Assembly (NCBI RefSeq): GCF_900450995.1
Contig: NZ_UGHY01000002.1
Span: 1,028,501-1,092,500 of the forward strand
Direction: 5' to 3'
Source of the DNA: Haemophilus parainfluenzae
GTDB taxonomy: Bacteria; Pseudomonadota; Gammaproteobacteria; Enterobacterales; Pasteurellaceae
Length of the DNA: 64,000 bases
Positions 1 through 8,315 of the stretch are shown piece by piece. The notes beneath the pieces were generated by a model. It saw only the letters and a list, made by a program, of their open reading frames with translations, had not been told where the DNA came from and did not search any database. Position 1 is the stretch's first letter; each line of letters starts with the position of its first letter. Both the position numbers and the translations under genes were made by a program.

Positions 1-1
1 T

Positions 2-118
2 ATGACTTACAAAAATATGCATGGCGATAAAATCGCTGAGCGTATTGCAGCACAAAAAGAAGCCATGCGTCAGGCACGCAAGGAAATCGAAGAAGCGGAG
101 GATGAGCATCATGAGTAA
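2..118 (+). CDS. hybA: HybA C-terminal end (hydrogenase-2 iron-sulfur subunit), partial
   Basis: This is the last 38 codons and stop of a gene that begins before the window. The charged, helical tail (ending EEAEDEHHE) overlaps the start of hybB, and the order hybA-hybB-hybC-hybD-hybE is that of the hydrogenase-2 operon in enterobacteria. In that family HybA is a periplasmic ferredoxin-like protein that passes electrons from the hydrogenase small subunit to the membrane protein HybB. No cysteine cluster is visible in this short tail, so the call rests on position. Confidence 0.7.
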   Translation: MTYKNMHGDKIAERIAAQKEAMRQARKEIEEAEDEHHE

Positions 119-1337
119 TCCACGTCCAGTAGGCGGTCGCCTTGTTTCTGCCGCAATTCTCTTTTTTGCACCACTTGCCGTGCTTTGCGTTTTATTAATT
201 TTAAAACGTTTAGTGTTTGGTATTGGTTCCGTGACCGCACTTAATGGCGGTTATCCTTGGGGTTTATGGATTGCCTTTGACTTACTTGTCGGTACAGGAT
301 TTGCCTGTGGTGGTTGGGCGCTCGCTTGGACCGTGTACATTTTCAATAAAGGGAAATATCACGCCCTTGTTCGCCCAGCATTGCTTGCAAGTTTATTCGG
401 CTATTCCCTTGGTGGTTTATCTATCACCATTGATATGGGACGTTATTGGCATTTGCCATATTTCTACATTCCAGGGCAGTTCAACACGAATTCCGTTCTA
501 TTTGAAACGGCATTTTGTATGACGGTGTATATCATCGTGGTGACCCTAGAGTTTGCTCCTGTATGGCTTGGTTTCTTCGGCTTGAAAAAATGGTTTAATA
601 AACTCAATAAAATCATGTTTTTCATTATTGCCTTGGGTGCCTTGTTACCAATGATGCACCAATCCTCTATGGGTTCCTTGATGATTGTAGCGGGTCACAA
701 AGTCCATCCGGTATGGCAAAGCTATGAAGCGCTACCAATTCTCTCCTTGCTGACAGCTTTCATTATGGGCTTCTCTATTGTGATTTTTGAGGGTTCTTTA
801 GTTAAAGCGGGTCTTGCAGGAAAAACACCAGATGAACGCCATTTATTTACTCAATTGGCACGCGTTACCGCAGGATTAATTTTCTGTTTCTTAGCGGTGC
901 GTTTTGGTGAGTTGATTTATCACGACAAACTGCAAATGGTTGTGGGTTTCGATAAATTAACTAAATTTGAAGCATGGATGTTCTGGATGGAAGTCTGGTT
1001 GATGGTATTACCGTTACTTACCCTCTTCCTCGGGGAGAAAAAATCAGATTCCCGTTGGTTATTTATTTCGGCATTAAGCATGTTACTCGGTGCAGCATTA
1101 TGGCGTATGAACTACTCGCTTATCATGTATAATCCGGGCAACGGCTATCAATATTTCCCGTCTGCGGAAGAATTGCTTATTTCAATCGGCTTCGTTTCTA
1201 TTGAAGTATGTGCCTATATTTTAATCATTCGTCTATTCCCTGTATTACCGGTATTTAAAGAAAAACATACCGAAGACTCAGAAAAAATTATTGCCGAAAA
1301 AGCGGCATTCAGCAAAAAAGTTAGCGGAGCAGAATAA
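111..1337 (+). CDS. hybB: HybB, hydrogenase-2 membrane quinone-linked subunit
   Basis: A 408-residue polytopic membrane protein of the NrfD/HybB family. It anchors hydrogenase-2 and links H2 oxidation to the quinone pool, or runs in reverse. Diagnostic stretches include LNGGYPWGLWIAFDLL, GTGFACGGWALAW and GRYWHLPYFYIPGQFN, with about ten hydrophobic segments. The start at 111 is chosen because GGAGG at 97-101 lies nine bases before it; the in-frame ATG at 102 abuts that motif and cannot use it. It overlaps the end of hybA, and its stop overlaps the hybC start by one base (TAATG), which suggests translational coupling. Confidence 0.93.
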   Translation: MSNPRPVGGRLVSAAILFFAPLAVLCVLLILKRLVFGIGSVTALNGGYPWGLWIAFDLLVGTGFACGGWALAWTVYIFNKGKYHALVRPALLASLFGYSLGGLSITIDMGRYWHLPYFYIPGQFNTNSVLFETAFCMTVYIIVVTLEFAPVWLGFFGLKKWFNKLNKIMFFIIALGALLPMMHQSSMGSLMIVAGHKVHPVWQSYEALPILSLLTAFIMGFSIVIFEGSLVKAGLAGKTPDERHLFTQLARVTAGLIFCFLAVRFGELIYHDKLQMVVGFDKLTKFEAWMFWMEVWLMVLPLLTLFLGEKKSDSRWLFISALSMLLGAALWRMNYSLIMYNPGNGYQYFPSAEELLISIGFVSIEVCAYILIIRLFPVLPVFKEKHTEDSEKIIAEKAAFSKKVSGAE

Positions 1338-3047
1338 TGTCAGAAAAAAAAACGTATCTCAATTGACCCAATTACCCGTATTGAGGGTCATTTACGTATT
1401 GATTGTGAAATTGAAAATGGCGTCGTCACCAATGCTTGGTCATCTGGTACCATGTGGCGTGGTATGGAAAATATCGTAAAAGGTGCCGACCCACGTGATG
1501 CATGGATGATTATGCAACGTATCTGTGGCGTATGCACCACAGTACACGCGATTATCAGCGTACGTGCCGTAGAAGATGCTATCAGTGCTAAAGTTCCCGT
1601 AAATGCACAGTACATTCGTAACATGATTCTTGCTGCACATACCATTCATGACCATATTGTGCATTTCTATCAACTCTCCGCCATGGACTGGGTAGATATC
1701 ACTTCTGCCTTAAAAGCAGATCCGGAAAAAGCGGCTGATATGCTAAAAGGCGTGTCCACATGGTCATTAAACAGTGCTAACGAATTCCGCAATGTACAGA
1801 AAAAAATTCAAGCATTAGTGGACAGCGGACAACTTGGTATTTTCGCTAACGGTTATTTCGGTCATGCTGCAATGAAACTTCCACCAGAAGTAAACCTCAT
1901 TGCCGTAGCCCACTATTTGCAAGCGCTTGAATGTCAACGTGATGCTAACCGTGTAGTCGCATTACTCGGTAGTAAAACACCACACATTCAAAACTTGGCG
2001 ATTGGTGGTGTAGCAAACCCAATTAACTTAGATTCCCAAGCAGTACTAAACCAAGAACGTCTTATGTTCGTGAAAGCTTGTATCGATCGCCTAACTGACT
2101 TCATTAACCAAGTGTATAAAGTAGATGCAGCAGTATTTGCGGCTTACTACCCTGAATGGTTAAGCTTAGGCAAAACATCTGGCAACTACTTATCTGTACC
2201 AGAATACCCAATTGATGCAGATAACTCTAAATTCATGTTAAAAGGTGGTTATATCGAAAACGGCGATTTATCGACTTTCCGTCCAATTGATCAACAAAAA
2301 GATGAATTCGTTGTAAAAGGCATTAAAGAAAGTGGTAAACACGCTTGGTACGAAGACGATGAGCCATTAGAACCTTGGGCGGGTTTAACTCGTCCGAAAT
2401 ACACAGGCTGGCAAGATGATGGTAAATACTCTTGGGTAAAAGCACCGACATTCTACGGTAAAGTTGTCGAAGTAGGTCCTCTCGCCTATTTAATGTGTGG
2501 TTTGGCCGCAAATGACACGCCAACCGTTAGCCATTTCAATGAATTAAAAGGCATCTATGAAAAATTGACCGGTAATACTTTAACCACCGATCAATTACAT
2601 TCTACCCTTGGACGTATTATCGGTCGTACCGTGCATTGCTGTGCGATCAACGACATTTTAAGCGCTCAATGGCAAATGCTCATTGATAATATTGCTAAAG
2701 GTGATATGACGGCTTATATCAAAACAGATATTCCAGCAAACGGTGAATTCCGTGGTGTTGGTTTCGGTGAAGTACCACGCGGTATGCTTTCTCACTGGGT
2801 TGTGATCAAAGACGGTCGCATCGAAAACTATCAAGCGGTTGTACCATCCACATGGAATGCCGGTCCGCGTAATGAACAAGACCAAATGGGTCCCTATGAG
2901 CTTTCCATTATTGGTACACCGGTGGCAGATCCGACTAAACCATTGGAAGTGGTTCGAACCATTCACTCATTCGACCCTTGTATGTCATGCGCCGTACATG
3001 TAGTTAATACCGAAAACGGTGAAGTGACTGAAGTGAAGGTGTTGTAA
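1337..3047 (+). CDS. hybC: HybC, [NiFe] hydrogenase-2 large subunit (frameshifted near the start)
   Basis: Catalytic large subunit carrying the NiFe site, about 569 residues once the frame is corrected. Both nickel-binding motifs are visible: RICGVC near residue 60 and DPCMSCAVH near the C-terminus, followed by the 15-residue tail (VVNTENGEVTEVKVL) that HybD removes after nickel loading. Oddity: the ATG at 1337 reads MSEKKT and reaches a stop within ten codons, because the run of A at 1344-1352 has nine bases. Eight would give MSEKKRISIDPITRIEGHLR, which matches the family. Without the correction the first ATG in the right frame is at 1452, which loses about 37 conserved residues. No GTG or TTG start lies between. 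The cause may be a sequencing error or slippage in the A run. Confidence 0.88.
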
Positions 3048-3526
3048 TGAAGCCGTTAATTCTTGGTGTCGGCAATATTTTGTTAAGTGATGAAGGTGTC
3101 GGTGTACGCGTTGTGCAGGAGCTTGAAAAACGTCCTAAAATTCAACCGCACTTTGACATCATCGATGGTGGAACTTGTGGCATGGAATTACTGGATGCGA
3201 TGGCAAATCGCGAGCATTTGATTATTGTTGATGCTGTGCTTGCTAACAAACAACCAGGTGAGATTATCGTGTTGCATGACGAGCAAGTGCCAACCTTTTT
3301 CTCTCGCAAAATTTCACCACACCAACTCGGCATTTGTGATGTACTTTCTGCGATGAAATTGACGGATGAATTTCCAAAACACCTTTGCCTTATCGGCATC
3401 CAACCAGAATCACTAGAATCTGGAATTGGTTTGACGGAAACAATACAAAACATGTTGCCAAAGGTTTTTGAAACGTTAAATCAAGTCATTAAGGAATACG
3501 GTTTGAATCTAGATTCCTCTCTTTAG
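3047..3526 (+). CDS. hybD: HybD, hydrogenase-2 maturation endopeptidase
   Basis: A 159-residue nickel-dependent protease that cleaves the C-terminal tail of HybC. The N-terminus LILGVGNILLSDEGVGVR is the family signature, and the nickel ligands are in place: Glu16 (in LLSDE), Asp62 (in IIVDAV) and a His at about 92 (in ISPHQLG). Length matches the family. Its start overlaps the hybC stop (TAATG). A hairpin overlaps the stop codon and a second follows, so expression of hybE may be partly separated from hybD. Confidence 0.93.
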   Translation: MKPLILGVGNILLSDEGVGVRVVQELEKRPKIQPHFDIIDGGTCGMELLDAMANREHLIIVDAVLANKQPGEIIVLHDEQVPTFFSRKISPHQLGICDVLSAMKLTDEFPKHLCLIGIQPESLESGIGLTETIQNMLPKVFETLNQVIKEYGLNLDSSL

Positions 3527-3610
3527 AAAAGAGGGGCCGACTTAATTAATCGAAACTAGGGTTAAATCTCCCCTAACCCCCTCTTTACGAAAGAGGGGAA
3601 TTTTCTTTAA
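3515..3610 (+). repeat. Twin CCTCTTT/AAAGAGGGG hairpins between hybD and hybE
   Basis: The first imperfect hairpin (3516-3536) overlaps the hybD stop. The second (CCCCTCTTT at 3578-3586, AAAGAGGGG at 3590-3598, loop ACG) is followed by a T-rich stretch and looks like an intrinsic terminator or attenuator. The two hairpins share sequence, so this may be a dispersed intergenic repeat. It fills most of the 130-bp gap that interrupts an otherwise overlapping operon. Confidence 0.6.
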
Positions 3611-3656
3611 GGTTTCTCCAGAATTCTTTAATCTTATTAATATTGAAAAATAAACC

Positions 3657-4166
3657 ATGTATCGACACGAAAAAACACCACAAAATTCGACCGCACTTTT
3701 AACCTCTGTCACTGGCTTTGAAGAAAACCCAACGGAGATTTTCCTTACTGAAATGAAAAACATTGTGCCCGAAATGCAAGATCTTCCTTTTTATCACAAA
3801 GGCATCAAGTGTTTCTGCCCTAAATTTGTTTTATTCGAAGACCAATGGATTGGCACAGTATTAACCCCGTGGATGATGAGTATTGTAATTCTGCCTGGGC
3901 CTCAACAACAATGGGAGCCTCGTGAATTAGGTGACAAACTCACCGTGCAGCTGCCTTACAAAGCACTCACTTTCACCGTTAGTAGCATTGAAAATGTACC
4001 GCAATATTTAAGTTGCTCCTTACATTCACCCCTCGATCCGAATCTGACTAATGAACAAGCGATTCAACTCACACAAGATTGTTTACGTATGATTTTATCC
4101 ATCCCAACCGCACAACCGACATTTAATTCTGATCGCCGCAACCTGTTTAAAGCCATGATAAAATAA
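3657..4166 (+). CDS. hybE: HybE, hydrogenase-2 assembly chaperone
   Basis: A 169-residue cytoplasmic chaperone. In enterobacteria HybE binds the Tat-exported hydrogenase-2 small-subunit precursor and proofreads assembly before export. The match is clear in FVLFEDQWIGTVLTPWMMS, FPGP-like ILPGPQQQW, LPYKALTFTV and QYLSCSLHSPL, and the length is as expected. It lies 130 bp after hybD, behind two hairpins. No hybF or hybG follows; the next gene is an unrelated nuclease gene, so the operon ends here. Confidence 0.9.
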   Translation: MYRHEKTPQNSTALLTSVTGFEENPTEIFLTEMKNIVPEMQDLPFYHKGIKCFCPKFVLFEDQWIGTVLTPWMMSIVILPGPQQQWEPRELGDKLTVQLPYKALTFTVSSIENVPQYLSCSLHSPLDPNLTNEQAIQLTQDCLRMILSIPTAQPTFNSDRRNLFKAMIK

Positions 4167-4205
4167 GCCTAATCGTCAGTATTTTTCTATATTTTGAATA
4201 TCTTT

Positions 4206-4982
4206 ATGAAAAATGAATGATACACATTTCAAGAAGCTATTAAAGAGTATTTTCTTAGCCTAGGTCTATACGCTGAAACCAATAAGACAATAAAAGGTAT
4301 AAGAACCGAACATGATATTGACATATATGTGGATTTTTCCTTTATTGGTTTAAAAACTATTTGGCTTATTGAGGCCAAATATTGGAATCAAAAGATTGAT
4401 AAAAATACCGTATCTGCATTTATGCATAGAGTGAATGAAACTTGTGCAGATAAAGGAATTATTATTTCTAAAAAAGGATTTCAAACTGGTGCTTTTGAAG
4501 CAGCAGAAAACTCAAATATTCTACTAAGAACATTTGAAGAATTAAAAAAGGAAACCGAACATTACACATTAACCAATATACTACATTCATATGAAAATAG
4601 GTTTAACATTCTTGAAGCAAGATATTGGTCACACTCTAAACAGATTAGACAAAAATATAACCTTAGGGGTTACATAGAAGATGACACTGAATTTTCAGGC
4701 TTTGTTTTATTAGGTAAGATTCAGAATGTAATAGAAAATATTAAGCATGTTGCCTATCCAATCAATTTAACTATTCCACAATTAACACAAATTGGGGAAG
4801 TTCAAGCTAATAATCTTCAACAAGCCATAAATTGGTTAAATTTAAGTCTAAATTTTTTAGACGAAAAATTAATACTTGCCGAAGTAGAAATGCAGAAAAA
4901 CAATGATTTTTTGCCTAAATTATATTACCCTGCAGTATCAATAATTAAGTCTATTTATGAACACATAAAATTGTATGATTAG
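4206..4982 (+). pseudogene. Mrr-like restriction endonuclease domain protein, in-frame stop at codon 5
   Basis: The frame from ATG 4206 reads MKNE, TGA (4218-4220), then YTFQEAIKEYFLSLGLYAE and on to 4982, about 258 codons in all. It shows the nuclease core of the Mrr_cat/PD-(D/E)XK type: EHDIDIYVDFS, a beta strand ending IEAKYW, then a helix with KNTVSAFMHRV and the KGIIISKKGFQTGA strand-turn. In this family such domains cleave DNA, often modified DNA. Downstream of the stop the only start is GTG 4329, which would remove the acidic residues of HDID and leave a 217-residue product without a full active site. The gene is AT-rich compared with its neighbours and stands alone with no methylase. 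A function for the residual product is doubtful. Confidence 0.65.
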
Positions 4983-5012
4983 TGTTTTCATTGCATACGA
5001 CACTCAATAAAA

Positions 5013-5050
5013 AATGGGCAAAGTAAAATAACTTACTTTGCCCATTTTGC
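5013..5050. terminator. Bidirectional intrinsic terminator
   Basis: A 14-bp perfect stem, AATGGGCAAAGTAA (5013-5026) and its complement (5033-5046), with A-runs before and T-runs after. It separates the converging Mrr-like gene and serA and can serve both. An uptake signal AAGTGCGGT follows at 5066-5074. Confidence 0.85.
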
Positions 5051-5097
5051 TTTGCATCCCGCACAAAGTGCGGTCAATTTTTGCTTAATTTTTCACA

Positions 5098-6330
5098 TTA
5101 ATACAACACACGTGCTTTAATTGTACCTTCAATCTCACGGAGTTTGGCTAACAATGGTGATGCATCATCTGTTTCAACATCTACCACAACATAACCAATT
5201 TTTGGATCGGTTTGCAGATATTGCGCTGCAATATTGAGATTGGCTTCGACGAAAATTTGGTTCAGTTTGTTTAATACGCCTGGACGATTTTCGTGAATGT
5301 GAAGTAAACGTTTTGTGCCAACGTGTTCTGGTAAAGAAACTTCTGGGAAATTCACGGAAGAAAGAGTTGAGCCGTTATCTGAATATTTCACAAATTTACC
5401 CGCGACTTCAAAACCAATGTTTTCTTGTGCTTCCGCGGTTGAACCACCGATATGCGGGGTTAAGATCACATTATCAAATTTACGTAATGGTGAAACAAAC
5501 TCTTCATTGATTGAAGCAGGCTCAACAGGGAATACGTCAATCGCCGCACCACGAACTTTACCTTGTTCAAGCGCAGCTGCTAAAGCATCAATATCCACTA
5601 CCGTACCACGTGCCGCATTGATCAAAATAGAATCTTGTTTTAACTGTGCAATACGTTCAGCACTCATTAAATTACGGGTTGAAGGTAAATCAGGTACATG
5701 AAGTGAGATCACATCACAAGACCCCAATAACTCTTCAAGTGTGTGCAATTGTTTTGCATTACCCAATGGCAATTTATTTTCGATATCGTAGAAATACACG
5801 TCCATCCCTAGAGATTCCGCAATAATACTTAATTGCGAACCGATATGGCCGTAACCCACGATACCTAATTTTTTACCACGTACTTCATGAGAGCCAACTG
5901 CCGATTTATTCCATAAACCACGATGCACATCTGCATTCGCTTGAGGAATATTACGCATTAAAAGCAAAATCTCACCCAACACTAATTCAGCTACAGAACG
6001 TGTATTGGAGAACGGGGCATTAAATACTGGAATCCCACGCATTTTTGCTGCATTAAGATCCACTTGGTTGGTTCCGATACAGAAACAGCCAATAGCAATA
6101 AGCTTCGGCGCAGCTTCAATCATTTCTGCAGTTAATTGGGTACGTGAACGTAAGCCAATAAAATGCGCATCTTTAATCGCTTCTTTTAGCTCATCACCAT
6201 CTAAGGCTTTTTTGTAAAAGTCGATGTTGGTGTAGCCAGCCGCATGTAAGGTATCTAATGCACTTTGGTGCACGCCCTCTAATAGCACAAATTTAATTTT
6301 TGATTTGTCGAGTGAGACTTTGTTTGTCAT
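5098..6330 (-). CDS. serA: D-3-phosphoglycerate dehydrogenase
   Basis: 410 residues, the length of E. coli SerA. It oxidises 3-phosphoglycerate with NAD as the first step of serine synthesis. Visible: an N-terminal substrate domain; the NAD-binding GKKLGIVGYGHIGSQL; the catalytic Arg/Glu/His set in INAARGTVVD, DVFPVEP and LTPHIGGSTAEA; and a C-terminal ACT domain (HENRPGVLNKLN onward) that binds serine for feedback inhibition. The start at 6330 (MTNKVSLDK) has GGAAGC seven bases upstream; the frame is open further but lacks family similarity there. It lies 19 bp after rpiA on the same strand, probably one transcript. Confidence 0.96.
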   Translation of the reverse strand: MTNKVSLDKSKIKFVLLEGVHQSALDTLHAAGYTNIDFYKKALDGDELKEAIKDAHFIGLRSRTQLTAEMIEAAPKLIAIGCFCIGTNQVDLNAAKMRGIPVFNAPFSNTRSVAELVLGEILLLMRNIPQANADVHRGLWNKSAVGSHEVRGKKLGIVGYGHIGSQLSIIAESLGMDVYFYDIENKLPLGNAKQLHTLEELLGSCDVISLHVPDLPSTRNLMSAERIAQLKQDSILINAARGTVVDIDALAAALEQGKVRGAAIDVFPVEPASINEEFVSPLRKFDNVILTPHIGGSTAEAQENIGFEVAGKFVKYSDNGSTLSSVNFPEVSLPEHVGTKRLLHIHENRPGVLNKLNQIFVEANLNIAAQYLQTDPKIGYVVVDVETDDASPLLAKLREIEGTIKARVLY

Positions 6331-6349
6331 GTTTGCTTCCTTATTTTTA

Positions 6350-7009
6350 TTAATCAATAATTTTTGCGCCGTCTGGCGTACCAACAATCACAATATCCGC
6401 CCCACGTAAGGCAAAAATACCGTTTGTTACGACACCTGCGACATTATTCAATTCTTTTTCCATTTCCACTGGATTTAAGATAGCGAAGTTATGTACATCT
6501 AAAATCACGTTGCCGTTATCCGTTACTACACCTTCACGATATTCTGGGGCGCCACCAAGAGAAACTAATTTACGACCAACTTGTGAACGTGCCATTGGAA
6601 TCACTTCTACTGGCAATGGGAATGTGCTACCTAACACATCCACTTGTTTGCTAGAATCAACGATACAAATAAATTTTTTCGCTAAAGCGGCCACAATTTT
6701 TTCGCGAGTCAATGCAGCACCACCACCTTTAATCATCATTTTTTGTGGATTAATTTCATCAGCGCCATCCACATAAATATCTAAACTGGATACATCGTTA
6801 GCACTAAACACTTCAATGCCCTGTTTACGCAATAATTCTTCTGAGGCTTTAGATGCCGCTACCGCGCCTTGAATTTGATCTTTTAATTCGCCTAAAGCCT
6901 CAATAAAACAATTCACTGTTGAGCCACTTCCTACACCAACAATGGTATCGGGTTTGACATATTTTAATGCAGCACGCGCAGCTAATTTTTTCATTTCTAG
7001 TTGATCCAT
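6350..7009 (-). CDS. rpiA: Ribose-5-phosphate isomerase A
   Basis: 219 residues. It interconverts ribose-5-phosphate and ribulose-5-phosphate in the pentose phosphate pathway. The family hallmarks are present: [16 protein letters not shown] (phosphate loop), YVDGADEI with the catalytic acidic pair, [13 protein letters not shown], and the late [15 protein letters not shown]. It is immediately upstream of serA, the arrangement seen in Haemophilus influenzae. Confidence 0.97.
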   Translation of the reverse strand: MDQLEMKKLAARAALKYVKPDTIVGVGSGSTVNCFIEALGELKDQIQGAVAASKASEELLRKQGIEVFSANDVSSLDIYVDGADEINPQKMMIKGGGAALTREKIVAALAKKFICIVDSSKQVDVLGSTFPLPVEVIPMARSQVGRKLVSLGGAPEYREGVVTDNGNVILDVHNFAILNPVEMEKELNNVAGVVTNGIFALRGADIVIVGTPDGAKIID

Positions 7010-7118
7010 TTCTCTGTCCCTTTTAAATTTTAAATAATGACGTAAACGTTTGCTTTACTTTAATACGCCCCTATTAAATAAACAAGTGTAAAAATTTATT
7101 CGTGATGATGAAAAAATT

Positions 7119-8267
7119 TTATTCATCTAAGAAAAGCGCTAATAGTTCGTTTAAAAACAATTTACCGTGTTCAGTGATCTGCCAAAAATCAGGTGTTTCC
7201 ACAATATAATTCTGCTGGATCGCAAAATCAATTTGATTTTTGACCGCACTGTGCGAAAGCCCCGTGTAATGTTCAAACTCTTGTTTTGGTACAGCTTCCA
7301 ATAAACGAAAACGATTCATGAAAAATTCAAAAGCGCGGTCATTTTTTTCCACGTTTTTTTCTTCATAAAGGTATTCACCACGCAAATAGCCTTTTGGATG
7401 CTTTGTTTTAGAAAAACGTAAAATATCGCCATCAGGAAAAGTCAGTTTTCCATGTGCACCACAGCCTATCGCCAAATAATCCCCGAATCGCCAATAATTC
7501 AGATTGTGCTGACATTGAAAGCCCGGTTTCGCATAAGCGGATGTTTCATATTGTTGATAACCCGCTTCGGTTAAAAGCTGGTGGCCTTGCTCAAAAATAT
7601 CCCAAAGCTCATCATCATCCGGCAATGTAGGCGGACGATAAGCAAACATGGTATTGGGTTCAATGGTGAGCTGATACCAAGAAAGGTGTGGTGGAGCAAG
7701 CTCAATGGCTTGTCGCAAATCATCTAAGGCTTCCTCAAGCGTTTGGTTTGGCAAACCGTGCATTAAATCCAAATTGAAACTTTTCAAGCCTGAAACTTTT
7801 GCCAAACTGACCGCACTTTTAGCTTCCTCCGCATTATGAATACGCCCTAAACGTTGTAATTTATCGTCATTAAAACTTTGGATACCCATGGAAATACGTG
7901 TTACACCAGCATCCACATAGCCTTTAAAACGCTCCGCTTCGACAGTGCCAGGATTAGCTTCCATGGTAATTTCTATATTCTCTGAAAAAGGAATGCGACG
8001 TTGAATTTCTGCCAATAACAACTTGATACTTTCTGCTGAAAATAAACTCGGTGTGCCACCACCAATAAACATTGAATGAAGTGAACGATGTTGAATACTA
8101 GCCTGATATTTCTCTAAATCTGCCTCAAGATCGGTTATCAGATGTTGCACATATTCTTGTTCAGGAATTGTGCCTTTCTGTGCATGCGAATTGAAATCAC
8201 AATAAGGACATTTCTGCACACACCAGGGAATATGCACATAAAGGGAAAGAGGGGGAAATTTTTGCAT
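7119..8267 (-). CDS. hemW: HemW, radical SAM heme-binding protein
   Basis: 382 residues. Radical-SAM protein related to HemN but of the HemW type, thought to bind heme and deliver it to target proteins rather than to oxidise coproporphyrinogen. The iron-sulfur motif is CVQKCPYCDFNSH near residue 16, followed by FIGGGTPSLFS and the EANPGTVE motif. The Cys spacing and the missing N-terminal extension distinguish it from HemN. It lies between lon and rpiA, as in H. influenzae, and just behind the lon terminator. Confidence 0.9.
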   Translation of the reverse strand: MQKFPPLSLYVHIPWCVQKCPYCDFNSHAQKGTIPEQEYVQHLITDLEADLEKYQASIQHRSLHSMFIGGGTPSLFSAESIKLLLAEIQRRIPFSENIEITMEANPGTVEAERFKGYVDAGVTRISMGIQSFNDDKLQRLGRIHNAEEAKSAVSLAKVSGLKSFNLDLMHGLPNQTLEEALDDLRQAIELAPPHLSWYQLTIEPNTMFAYRPPTLPDDDELWDIFEQGHQLLTEAGYQQYETSAYAKPGFQCQHNLNYWRFGDYLAIGCGAHGKLTFPDGDILRFSKTKHPKGYLRGEYLYEEKNVEKNDRAFEFFMNRFRLLEAVPKQEFEHYTGLSHSAVKNQIDFAIQQNYIVETPDFWQITEHGKLFLNELLALFLDE

Positions 8268-8279
8268 AATTAAAAGTCA

Positions 8280-8305
8280 AAAGGGCTTGTTTTCACAAGC
8301 CCTAA
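8280..8305 (-). terminator. Intrinsic terminator after lon
   Basis: A nine-base stem, AGGGCTTGT (8282-8290) with ACAAGCCCT (8295-8303), followed on the minus strand by TTTG and TTTT. It lies between the lon stop and the hemW start, so it should limit read-through from lon into hemW. Confidence 0.8.
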
Positions 8306-8315
8306 AAATGAGTCA

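Noticed and set aside
4329..4982. Intact nuclease gene starting at GTG 4329
   Set aside because: Protein-like sequence with the active-site acids continues upstream in frame to 4221, so this start would give a truncated domain.
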